This document shows positions 23,685 through 31,045 of a stretch of DNA of 36,618 bases, one piece after another (positions within the stretch are counted from its first letter, which is position 1; each line of letters starts with the position of its first letter). The position numbers were made by a program, and so were the translations under genes. The stretch is from Candidatus Bathyarchaeota archaeon (GTDB lineage Archaea; Thermoproteota; Bathyarchaeia; 40CM-2-53-6): contig VBBN01000004.1 in assembly GCA_005888735.1 (NCBI GenBank), forward strand, positions 1 to 36,618, written 5' to 3'. Below the pieces are notes generated by a model. It ran no database searches. It was not told where the DNA came from and worked only from the letters and a program-made list of their open reading frames with translations.

Positions 23685-24254
23685 TTGGGAAAACCTCGAG
23701 TCTTTGGGAGATTCATCGCTCACAACCGTACCAGGGTCGTCTTACGAGAGCCGGAATCAGAAGACTTGGAGGGACTACTCGCCTTTGTCAACGAGCTTGT
23801 GACCGAGAAAAAGGAAGACAAGAATTCACAGCTCTTCACTGGTTTCGAGTCTAGGTTCGATAGGCGACAAGAGTCGAAATGGCTCCGGGAGCTTCTCGCT
23901 AGAATCCGCGACGGTGGGGTCCTCTGTGTTCTTGCAGAAGTTGACGGAGAGATTGTCGGAAACGGCGAGATAGTGCGCGGCGAGTACGCTGAAACAAGGC
24001 ATCATGGGCGTTTGGCGCTTACGATTGATGAGACGCACAGAGGCTTGGGAATAGGACGTGAAATGTTGAAGGCACTACTGACGGAGGCAGGGAGGGTCGG
24101 ATTGAAAACAGTCCATGTGGAGTTTCTCTCCACTAACAAGTCCGCGTTGCGTGCCTACCGCAAAACGGGGTTCAAAAAGGTCGGAACGATTCCCAAAAAA
24201 GTCTACAGGAATGGCACATTTGTCGATTCCTTGATTATGGCACGCGATTTGTGA
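23685..24254 (+). CDS. GNAT-family N-acetyltransferase
   Basis: A 189-aa GNAT protein. The acetyl-CoA motif A is seen as LALTIDETHRGLGIGREMLKALLTEA (R-G-x-G-x-G type, RGLGIGR), followed by VHVEFLSTNKSALRAYRKTGFKKVGTIPKKVYRNGTFVDSLIMAR (motif B region, given in part). It resembles RimJ/RimL-type acetyltransferases acting on protein N-termini or small amines; the substrate is unknown. The start is TTG 23685. The next gene is a second, broken GNAT. Confidence 0.85.
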   Translation: MGKPRVFGRFIAHNRTRVVLREPESEDLEGLLAFVNELVTEKKEDKNSQLFTGFESRFDRRQESKWLRELLARIRDGGVLCVLAEVDGEIVGNGEIVRGEYAETRHHGRLALTIDETHRGLGIGREMLKALLTEAGRVGLKTVHVEFLSTNKSALRAYRKTGFKKVGTIPKKVYRNGTFVDSLIMARDL

Positions 24255-24334
24255 AGCGTTTGGTTTACCCTCGGACCTGAAGCTTCACTAGTCAATACAA
24301 TTATTTTCTATCTAGCTTGCCCAACTGTTTGGCC

Positions 24335-24882
24335 ATGCCTTCAGGAAAGAAGGTTGTTCTCCAGGCCCTGGAACGTGAGGACCTAGTTTGGCTTTACAAG
24401 TGGCAGAATGACCACCAGATTATGCGGCTTGCAAGGTCCTTTCCAGATCACTTGGTCTCGAAGGAAGCGCTTGCAGCAGGGCTCGAAAAAGAACTGAAGG
24501 GAGAATATACCGGGAGGAGGGTGTTCATAATCGAGGAGAAATCCAATGGAAAGCCGGTTGGCTGGACTACGCCCCGTACTCGCGGCTATACGCGAAGAAT
24601 GACAGACGCAGATGTTGGCCTGGCTCCGGGCGAGAGGCGGGCGTGGAAAAAGGGATATGGATCAGAGACGGTGCAGCTGTTGCTAAAGGAGTTTTTCGAA
24701 CAGCTGAACCTCCACTGCGCCGCATGTGGACGTTCGCCGGGAACACTGCGAGTTTGAAGCTGGCGACTAAGTTGGGGTTCAAGGTAGAAGGAAAGCTTCG
24801 AGACGCTACGTTCTTCGACAACCGATTCCACGACATTGTGGTTCTAAGTCTCCTTAGGAATGAGTACAAGCCCACGAGATGA
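24335..24882 (+). pseudogene. GNAT acetyltransferase interrupted by a frameshift
   Basis: Frame 24335-24757 encodes the N-terminal part of a RimJ/RimL-type GNAT (LQALEREDLVWLYKWQNDHQ, ADVGLAPGERRAWKKGYGSE, LLLKEFFEQLNLH) and then ends in an unrelated tail. The rest continues in the frame of 24643-24882 (RRMWTFAGNTASLKLATKLG, then FKVEGKLRDATFFDNRFHDIV). The joint falls around 24715-24725 and is explained by one missing base (or two extra). It may be a true pseudogene or an assembly error. ATG 24335 is chosen over TTG 24317. Confidence 0.75.
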
Positions 24883-25004
24883 GCGTGCGGGAATAGCGGA
24901 CTGTCGCCGTATTGTGACTGCAGGTCCATTATCTTGGCGAGAATGATTCCCGATATCGGTGACGTCTGCAATCCTTAAGCTACTCTGAAATGAGTCGGGC
25001 TGGT

Positions 25005-25880
25005 ATGAGTGCTCCGAGGATCAGTTTTGGCATCAATCGGCTTGTGAACGAGTTCTGCCATCTCTCTGTGCTCTACTCGGACTGTCTACCTCCAGAGCTA
25101 GCCGATGGAATGCTAGGCAACAAGAGCTACCGGCAACAGAATGCTGCGCTGAGACTGGATGAGGTTTTTCACAGGTTAGAGAGGGCGCCGCAGATTTCGC
25201 CTGAATCATGGTACTCTTTCACAAGGGCTCTGATGCTAACAAATAGCTTGGAGAAAGCCTGTACAATGCGCACTACCGTGGCCGGAATAGGAGAAGAGCT
25301 GGTCGAAACCCTTCGCAAGGGTCCGATAGGTTATGAACAGATCTGGGATAAGACCCATAGACGGCTAGAAGAATATCGACAGAGGTTTGAGGCCGCGTGG
25401 AATCCCATTAGCGAGAATGTGCTGGCTAACTTGTCAGATCTGGCCAAGCGCGATTGGGTCCAGAAGGACATTCAGGTTCATTTCGTGGACTGCTTGTGGG
25501 GAGGGTTTGCCTGGATGGACTGCATAGCCTTCACACCTTTTCCGGATAGTGAGGTCCAGAAAAAGTTCCTCGCCCACGAGCTGTCGGAACTCATAACTCC
25601 GCATTCCATTGTGGAACGGGAGCTTGCCTCGTCGGGACTCAGCCGTGGGATAACGCATACAGTCGTTGACATGATCGCATATTTCAGCGTCAGGGAGTTC
25701 ATGGTGAAGCCTGTCCCTCCAAGCCTTGAGAGACGGGGAATAAGGCCCAATCCCGACTACTACCCCAAGGCGGAGGAGCTGTACCCTTTTTTCGAGCAAT
25801 ACGCAGAGGATCCCGGCTCGTATAGCGGGTTCGACGCGTTAGTAAACGAGATGGTTGCGAGGCTAAAGAGTCGCCCCTAA
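25005..25880 (+). CDS. Unknown protein with an AHELSELITP metal-site-like motif
   Basis: About 291 aa, no recognised family. The first two thirds are mainly helical. Residues about 180-230 hold FLAHELSELITPHSIVERE and then GLSRGITHTVVDMIAYFSVREFM. The His-Glu-x-x-Glu sequence followed by His and Asp 35-45 residues later could form a metal site as in degenerate zinc peptidases, but the classical HExxH is absent. The C-terminus has YYPKAEELYPFFEQYAED. The start ATG 25005 fits a leaderless transcript from CCTTAAGC (24973-24980); ATG 24990 is the longer alternative. Confidence 0.65.
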   Translation: MSAPRISFGINRLVNEFCHLSVLYSDCLPPELADGMLGNKSYRQQNAALRLDEVFHRLERAPQISPESWYSFTRALMLTNSLEKACTMRTTVAGIGEELVETLRKGPIGYEQIWDKTHRRLEEYRQRFEAAWNPISENVLANLSDLAKRDWVQKDIQVHFVDCLWGGFAWMDCIAFTPFPDSEVQKKFLAHELSELITPHSIVERELASSGLSRGITHTVVDMIAYFSVREFMVKPVPPSLERRGIRPNPDYYPKAEELYPFFEQYAEDPGSYSGFDALVNEMVARLKSRP

Positions 25881-25913
25881 GGGCAGATGGCTCAAACAGC
25901 ATAGAGTTTGGCC

Positions 25914-25931
25914 CCCCAAGGGGACTTGGGG
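25914..25931. repeat. Hairpin CCCCAAG-GGGA-CTTGGGG
   Basis: A perfect 7-bp stem with a 4-nt loop in the 206-nt convergent gap after the previous gene, 34 nt past its stop. No T-tract follows. It could protect the 3' end of an mRNA. The rest of the gap (25932-26086) holds nothing I recognise. Confidence 0.4.
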
Positions 25932-26086
25932 AACACTGAAAATCGTACGGCTGGAACTTGCTGGACCGTTCGACGAGTTTCTCTCATGATGGGCGAGAAT
26001 CCGTGCGATAGGAGACCCGGCCGAGAGACTAATGATACTTCTCGGATGCTCTCACAGAGATGAGTTGGGGACAGGTTGTGCTATGA

Positions 26087-26287
26087 CTATTCTACGCCAA
26101 ATGACAGCTTCAGATTGACTCTGTACTCGACTACCCTGCCATCTTTGACGATTGCTTTCTGTCCCACAACGTCTACTCCGCGAACATTCTTCACCGTCTT
26201 TGACGATCTCTTGACCGCTTCGTTGATCGCGTCCTCGAAGCCTCTGCTTGAGGTTCCGACAAGTTCGATTATCTTTCCAACTGGCAT
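26087..26287 (-). CDS. Dodecin-family flavin-storage protein
   Basis: A 66-aa protein with a clear dodecin pattern: GKIIELVGTSSRGFEDAINE, AVKRSSKTVKNVRGVDVVGQ, DGRVVEYRVNLKLSFGVE. Dodecins form hollow 12-mers that bind riboflavin or FMN between stacked tryptophans. This protein has no Trp at all: the usual R-W-x-x-V-x-x-Q is RGVDVVGQ, and the S-W-E-D of the first loop is GFED. So flavin binding may be altered or lost. Glu and Gln at the other positions are partly kept. ATG 26287. Confidence 0.88.
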   Translation of the reverse strand: MPVGKIIELVGTSSRGFEDAINEAVKRSSKTVKNVRGVDVVGQKAIVKDGRVVEYRVNLKLSFGVE

Positions 26288-26372
26288 TTTACTCTTGCCG
26301 AGCGTTGTGGCCTGACTATTTCACGCTTTCAGGTAGGTTGTCAGTCCGGCTAGACATGTGTAGAAGTGATGG

Positions 26373-26870
26373 TCATAGGTGCGAGCCGCAGGCTCCGCAG
26401 AACTTTAGGCCCTGGGCACTTTTCTGCCCGCACTTAGAGCATGTCTTCATTTGTGCCACCATTTGTTGCTGGAGTGGTGGCGTGCCGCCGGGACCCATGG
26501 CTGCGTAGCCAGTGGAGAACGGCGTCTGGAACCGGGCCAGGTTCTCACGGATTATTCCATAGGCCTTCTCGGCCTGCTCATTGGGCAGGTCGTTCAGCAT
26601 CAGGGGATCTCCGCCGAACCTCAGGACGCATTTCACGGTTGAACGGATTATTCCCTTGTCGAGGATCGCGTTAGCAATGTCCGTATAGGAGAAGTCAGTA
26701 TAGTCTTTCTTCAAGCCCAAGGCGTGGGGGTGACGGAGGATCACTCGCTCGTTGGTCAGAACAACCGAATCGACATTGATCTTTGGATGGTATATTTTCT
26801 GCTGGATGTACAGCTGAACTTGTTCGTTTGGTCCTAGGAGATGGGCAATGTCAGAAGGAGGGTCTACCAT
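26373..26870 (-). CDS. PH-like domain protein with C-terminal zinc ribbon
   Basis: A 165-aa protein. Residues about 10-110 follow the bacterial PH-like pattern (NEQVQLYIQQKIYHPKINVD, SVVLTNERVILRHP, DYTDFSYTDIANAILDKGI, KCVLRFGG), where 'LTxxRvi' and a later 'i.sv' strand are typical. A Gly/Pro/Gln linker follows, then CSKCGQKSAQGLKFCGACGS at the C-terminus, a four-Cys zinc ribbon of the kind found at the ends of many archaeal proteins. Cytoplasmic, function unknown. ATG 26870. Confidence 0.72.
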   Translation of the reverse strand: MVDPPSDIAHLLGPNEQVQLYIQQKIYHPKINVDSVVLTNERVILRHPHALGLKKDYTDFSYTDIANAILDKGIIRSTVKCVLRFGGDPLMLNDLPNEQAEKAYGIIRENLARFQTPFSTGYAAMGPGGTPPLQQQMVAQMKTCSKCGQKSAQGLKFCGACGSHL

Positions 26871-26991
26871 GAAACCTCGAATCCACTGTTCTTTGGAGCT
26901 TCGAGGATAAGCCTTGCGCAGGCAAGTATCGTTTGTAGCGGAAAGACAACCAAGGCGAAGCGAAGCTGGCTCGGTAGTGTAGGTTGTTGAA

Positions 26992-27633
26992 CTATCCGAT
27001 GCAGCCCTTGTTTGTCATCTTGAGGGTGGCTACGAAGCCGGCTCGGTTGTCGTGTCTTGCGTGTAGCTCTCGGTCTCCCATCCACCATTTCCTTATGCTT
27101 GTGACCAAGGCCTTCTTCCAGTTGATGCCGCCTGGGAGGTAGATTTCTCCCTTGAACTTCTCCCCTGTGACGGGGTTTGTGATGTTCGTGGACCGTACTT
27201 CTCCGATTCCGTCGACTTTGAACCAGCTGTTGTAGCCGTTGAAATGGAAGTCGATCTTGGCGATCTTGGTCGGGAGCTTCTTTGTCCATGTTTTTGGGAA
27301 AATCTCGAAGACTCCGCCTCCGTGTTTTCCGCTGAAGACCGCCTCGACGGCTTTCCTTTGTTCAGGGGTCGTATTCTCGTCAATGTAGAGGGCTCCGACG
27401 CCGTTGCCCTCGTGGATGGCTTTTGGCCACCACAGGCCCTCAGCGAAGATCACTCCATCTAATTTGGTGTCGCCGAATTTTCCCTTCTTCACTTTGTAGG
27501 CTACCAGTGCTTCACAGTTACCGTGTGTGGGGAGACTGTTGAAATTGCAGGGACACCCGTAATCGCAGTTGCAGCTCTGGATATATTCCGCTTCCCAATT
27601 CCACTTCGTCTGTGCAGCCAAGAACTCAACCAA
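26992..27633 (-). CDS. DUF1326 family protein
   Basis: A 213-aa protein with the DUF1326 hallmark near the N-terminus, YIQSCNCDYGCPCNFNSLPT, followed by GNCEALVAYKVKKGKFGDT, LDGVIFAEGLWWPKAIHEGN and ALYIDENTTPEQRKAVEAVF. The clustered cysteines suggest metal or redox chemistry, but the family has no known function. The start TTG 27633 is about 25 nt downstream of a minus-strand TATA box CTTATATCC (about 27653-27661), fitting a leaderless transcript. Confidence 0.85.
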   Translation of the reverse strand: MVEFLAAQTKWNWEAEYIQSCNCDYGCPCNFNSLPTHGNCEALVAYKVKKGKFGDTKLDGVIFAEGLWWPKAIHEGNGVGALYIDENTTPEQRKAVEAVFSGKHGGGVFEIFPKTWTKKLPTKIAKIDFHFNGYNSWFKVDGIGEVRSTNITNPVTGEKFKGEIYLPGGINWKKALVTSIRKWWMGDRELHARHDNRAGFVATLKMTNKGCIG

Positions 27634-27734
27634 AAAAGGGACGGACCAATGTGGATATAAGATGATGGGATAATAGTGGAGTGCGCTCTTTTGTCGAGAC
27701 GCGCTCTGTTGGCTTAGTCTTGGCTTCTCCGATT

Positions 27735-29120
27735 CTAATTGACGTAGGTTTCAACTTCGATTTTGGAGGGTTCGTAGTCGATTAGTTTTCCGGCCAGGAA
27801 GTCCTCGTAGGCTTTCAGGTCGAGGAGGCCGTGGCCACAGTTGTTGAACGCGATAACCTTATCCTGGTTTGTTTCCTTGCAACGTAGGGCTTCGTCAATG
27901 ATGTACTTGATGCAGTGGGCTGTCTCCGGGGCAGGTATGAGTCCTTCTGTCTGGGCGAATGTTCTGGCGGCCTGGAAGACCTCGTTCTGATGGTAGGCTA
28001 CTGACCTCACATGGCCGTTGTTGATGAGAGCGCATAGCGAGGGTGCTTTTCCATGGTAACGCAGTCCCCCAGAATGGATTGGTGGGGAGAGGTACTTGTG
28101 GCCTATCGTGTACATCTTCACGAGCGGAGTCATCTCGGCAGCATCTCCGAAGTCGTACGTGTAGACCCCCCTCGTGGTCGACGGGACCGCTTTGGGTTCG
28201 CAGGCGACGAACTCAGCGTCTAGTTTCCCTTTGAGCTTGTCCATCATGAAGGGGTACGCGAAGCCTGCGAAGTTGGAGCCACCTCCAATGCAGCCTGCTA
28301 TAACGTCCGGCTGGACATCTATTGATTCGAATTGTTTCTTTGCTTCCTGGCCGATAATTGACTGGTGTAGGAGCACGTGGTTCAGAACGGATCCTAGAGA
28401 GTACCTTGTGTCTTCGCGTGTTACGGTGTCTTCTATGGCTTCGCTGATAGCGATTCCTAGGGTCCCCGGGTGATTCGGGTCTTTTGCCAGCAGTGACTTG
28501 CCGAAGTTTGTCGCGTCGCTTGGTGATGGTAGGACTTCGCTGCCGTAGGTTTCCATCATGGTTCGTCGTCCTGGTTTTTGCTGGTAGCTGATCCGGACCA
28601 TGTAGATTCTGCACTTCAGGCCGAAGAGGGCTGCACTCATGGCTAGTGCCGATCCCCATTGTCCTGCGCCGCTCTCGGTGACGAGGCGTTCTGTTCCTTG
28701 TTTGCTGTTGTAGTAGGCTTGGGCGAGGGCGGTGTTGGGTTTGTGGCTTCCTGTGGGGCTCAAGTATTCGGCCTTGTAAAAAATCTTGGCCGGAGTTTTC
28801 AGGAACCGTTCTAATCGTCTGGCGCGGACGAGCGGTGTGGGCCGGCCTATTCTTGCGTATGCTTCCAGAACTTCGTCAGGTATGCTGATGAAACGTTCCT
28901 GGCTAACTTCCTGGCGTACGAGCTCTTTGGCGAAAAGACGCTCAAGAAGCGCTGGGTTGACGGGCTGCTTGGTCTTAGGATCGAGAGGCGGTGGGAGGGG
29001 TTCGCGGAGGTCGGCTTGAATATTGTAGTAGCGTGTTGGTATTTCGTCTTGTGGAAGGTTGACCCTGTTCTCGGGTAGAACTGCTTCTTCGGCCTGAAGC
29101 ATGTCTTCTAGAGCTGTCAT
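27735..29120 (-). CDS. trpB2: Tryptophan synthase beta chain, TrpB2 type
   Basis: A 461-aa PLP enzyme of the TrpB2 subgroup, making tryptophan from serine and indole. Seen: RPTPLVRARRLERFL, KAEYLSPTGSHKPNTALAQA with PLP Lys127, TESGAGQWGSALA, CIGGGSNFAGFAYP (phosphate loop), SGGLRYHGKAPSL and EGLIPAPETAHCI. The length and the insertion before the Lys are typical of TrpB2, which often lacks a TrpA partner gene next to it; none is seen here. The frame is open to 29309, but ATG 29120 is 26 nt from the minus-strand TATA-like AATTATAC (29150-29143) and begins the conserved part. Divergent from an ACT-domain regulator. Confidence 0.94.
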   Translation of the reverse strand: MTALEDMLQAEEAVLPENRVNLPQDEIPTRYYNIQADLREPLPPPLDPKTKQPVNPALLERLFAKELVRQEVSQERFISIPDEVLEAYARIGRPTPLVRARRLERFLKTPAKIFYKAEYLSPTGSHKPNTALAQAYYNSKQGTERLVTESGAGQWGSALAMSAALFGLKCRIYMVRISYQQKPGRRTMMETYGSEVLPSPSDATNFGKSLLAKDPNHPGTLGIAISEAIEDTVTREDTRYSLGSVLNHVLLHQSIIGQEAKKQFESIDVQPDVIAGCIGGGSNFAGFAYPFMMDKLKGKLDAEFVACEPKAVPSTTRGVYTYDFGDAAEMTPLVKMYTIGHKYLSPPIHSGGLRYHGKAPSLCALINNGHVRSVAYHQNEVFQAARTFAQTEGLIPAPETAHCIKYIIDEALRCKETNQDKVIAFNNCGHGLLDLKAYEDFLAGKLIDYEPSKIEVETYVN

Positions 29121-29128
29121 GCGTAACA

Positions 29129-29150
29129 TTTTAAGCTTGCTTGTATAATT
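29129..29150. promoter_or_regulatory. Overlapping divergent promoters of trpB2 and the ACT-domain gene
   Basis: Minus-strand AATTATAC (29150-29143) is centred 26-27 nt before the trpB2 ATG at 29120. Plus-strand TTTTAAGC (29129-29136) is centred about 26 nt before ATG 29159. Both would give leaderless mRNAs, and the two promoters interlock within 40 bp, so binding at one probably affects the other. Confidence 0.5.
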
Positions 29151-29158
29151 CTGTACGT

Positions 29159-29671
29159 ATGCAAACGCTGTGGAAGAAGGTACAGGCACTGGTTGGTGGC
29201 CATGCTGAACGGTTGCAAGTCGCACGTCTTTGCCTTGAAAATGGTCTCGCGATACGAAAAGACGGCATCTACCTGAACCAGATCGAAATACCAACCGCCA
29301 GAATCGCAAGAGGAGCAGGAGTCGATAGACGAACCGTTGTTGAAACCGTGCGAATGGTCAGCGGGGATCAGAGCCTCAGCGCAATCTTCGGAAACCTACA
29401 ATCCGCAGGCCTCTCCCTCAGAGGAGTCGCGAAACAGCTCGGGCTAGGCGTGGTCGAGATAACCGCAGAGGACCCCAAGACAGTCGGCATACTTTCGAGT
29501 AGTTCGACACTTCTTGCCGACGCAGGCATAAGCATCCGTCAGGCACTTGTCGATGACCCGGAACTAGTTCCTGAGCCCAAGCTCACATTGATAGGAGATA
29601 GGAGTGTTCCCGGGAAAATTATTCCGGAAATGCTGAAGATCAGAGGAGTAGCCAAGGTTTCGGTTTACTAG
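29159..29671 (+). CDS. ACT-domain transcriptional regulator of amino-acid metabolism
   Basis: A 170-aa protein. Residues about 15-90 hold a helix-turn-helix (ENGLAIRKDGIYLNQIEIPT then ARIARGAGVDRRTVVETVRM), and residues about 95-170 an ACT domain (VVEITAEDPKTVGILSSSST, LLADAGISIRQALVDDPEL, KLTLIGDRSVPGKIIPEMLK). This is the arrangement of archaeal COG2150-like regulators. Its divergent position from trpB2 suggests it senses an amino acid, perhaps tryptophan, and controls trpB2; the ligand is inferred. ATG 29159 is chosen on promoter geometry; TTG 29141 would be longer but overlaps the promoter. Confidence 0.8.
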   Translation: MQTLWKKVQALVGGHAERLQVARLCLENGLAIRKDGIYLNQIEIPTARIARGAGVDRRTVVETVRMVSGDQSLSAIFGNLQSAGLSLRGVAKQLGLGVVEITAEDPKTVGILSSSSTLLADAGISIRQALVDDPELVPEPKLTLIGDRSVPGKIIPEMLKIRGVAKVSVY

Positions 29672-29683
29672 CCAGAATCGACC

Positions 29684-30457
29684 CTAGCGAACTTGGACTT
29701 CCTTGGCCTCGGGAAATGCTGACGTTATTTTTCCTGCCACACGGGTAGCCTCCGACGCTGTGGAAAGGGAAACCTCAATCTTCGTGGCGGGACCCCGCAG
29801 GACGAATGTCGTTGCGTCTCTCCACTCTATTGTTTTCAGAAGCACCGGGTCCGAGCCACGCTTGGTCTTGACCGAAACAAACTTTCCCTCAATCCTCAGA
29901 AAGGCCGTCACCCGCTTTCTCCGGCGTTGCGTCAGGTAGAGGATGAATGCAGCCTCGAGCCCGATTATCATTAGGATCGCGAGTTGCCAGAAGTCTCCGG
30001 GAGAGAATGAGGTGCCATTCAGGGCCAATACTGCGAGAACTCTGACGAAAAGGAACATGAAAAAGACAAGAGGCAGAATTAGCATTGCTGGGTTGACTAG
30101 GAACCGGATCTTCACCTGAACCTCCTCGACTGGGAGGAGAGGCTCCTCTAGGACTTTAGCAGCCACCTTCAAGGCAGATGCTGCTAGCTCAGCTTTCTCA
30201 GCCGTTTCGAATCGGAGAGAAACGCGGTTTAGCGTCTGACGCTTGCCCAGACCCGCGACAGTAAATTGGTTCGGGGATTTCCAGCTCAGTCGGCGGGGCC
30301 GAAACTCCTCAGTTCCTTCGGTTGTTGAAACTCGGAGCGAATCATCGTCGATGTACACGGTTGCCGGGAGCCAGAGTCTTCCTTTGCTGGTGATTCCTTT
30401 CAGGGATTGTCTGGCTGAGAACCATGACCGTTTGGCTTCCGCGTTGAACGATTCCAG
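29684..30457 (-). CDS. Two-TM protein flanked by two similar beta domains; probable CTG start
   Basis: About 257 aa. Two transmembrane helices (MLILPLVFFMFLFVRVLAVL, then LAILMIIGLEAAFILYL) separate an N-terminal beta domain (GRLWLPATVYIDDDSLRV, RRLSWKSPNQFTV) from a C-terminal one (TAFLRIEGKFVSVKT, KTIEWRDATTFVLRG). Both halves look PH-like. The first usual start, GTG 30358, would remove the protein-like segment ESFNAEAKRSWFSARQSLKG. Upstream the frame has no ATG, GTG or TTG before its stop at 30467-30469, but CTG 30457 is preceded by GAGG with 7-nt spacing. I do not recognise the family. It converges with the ACT-domain gene (12 nt apart). Confidence 0.65.
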   Translation of the reverse strand: MESFNAEAKRSWFSARQSLKGITSKGRLWLPATVYIDDDSLRVSTTEGTEEFRPRRLSWKSPNQFTVAGLGKRQTLNRVSLRFETAEKAELAASALKVAAKVLEEPLLPVEEVQVKIRFLVNPAMLILPLVFFMFLFVRVLAVLALNGTSFSPGDFWQLAILMIIGLEAAFILYLTQRRRKRVTAFLRIEGKFVSVKTKRGSDPVLLKTIEWRDATTFVLRGPATKIEVSLSTASEATRVAGKITSAFPEAKEVQVR

Positions 30458-30594
30458 ATGAGGGCCTCAGATGCCGCTAGGAAATTCTTGTCGATTCAAG
30501 CCGATAAAGCTTCGAGCCGGCTATGTATTGCCGGGCATTCCTACGCGGAAGTTCGAACCTTGTGGTTGTCGCTGAGCTACTAGGTATTTGGCCC

Positions 30595-30939
30595 CTATTT
30601 TTCCGAGGAGATTTCAACCCAGTGCCCGTCAGGGTCCTTGAATTTGACGCTTCGGTGCTTGTCTTCGGTCATGTCTTCGAGTATGGTGACGTTCTTGCTT
30701 CTGAGCCAGTCTCGCCACTCCTTGACCTGCTGAAGCGTTTCGACATTGAATCCGAAATGGAAATCCGACGTTCCTGAGTTCGCATCATAAACCACCAATC
30801 TATCCCTGCCAGCGGGAAGGAATACGACCCCAGGCTGACCCAGCTCATCCTTGAACCCCAGGATTTCCCTATAGAACTTCCTGGATTTCTCAATGTCAGA
30901 GACTTTCAGACCAACATGTGTGATTCCCCTACTTACCAA
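30595..30939 (-). CDS. VOC-superfamily protein (glyoxalase/dioxygenase fold)
   Basis: A 114-aa protein with the paired beta-alpha-beta-beta-beta layout of the vicinal oxygen chelate fold: GITHVGLKVSDIEKSRKFYR, EILGFKDELGQPGVVFLPAG, DFHFGFNVETLQQVKEW, SVKFKDPDGHWVEIS. Likely metal ligands are His8, the His of DFHFGF (about 61) and Glu111. The family includes glyoxalase I, extradiol dioxygenases and antibiotic-binding proteins; the substrate is unknown. The start is TTG 30939. Confidence 0.85.
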   Translation of the reverse strand: MVSRGITHVGLKVSDIEKSRKFYREILGFKDELGQPGVVFLPAGRDRLVVYDANSGTSDFHFGFNVETLQQVKEWRDWLRSKNVTILEDMTEDKHRSVKFKDPDGHWVEISSEK

Positions 30940-31045
30940 AGAGGGTGGACGGCTCAGAACGTGGGGATTACGTGTTATGGGTTCCAGCCTGCTCTCTGAA
31001 TAGAGAGATTAGGTATAAGCTAGGTCGAGTGTTGACGAGACCACC

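Noticed and set aside
25914-25931. Hairpin as an intrinsic terminator
   Set aside because: No T-run follows the stem, and archaeal termination does not normally rely on such hairpins; kept only as an inverted repeat.
27093-27383. 96-aa minus-strand ORF within the DUF1326 gene
   Set aside because: Ser/Arg-rich alternate-frame shadow of the DUF1326 protein.
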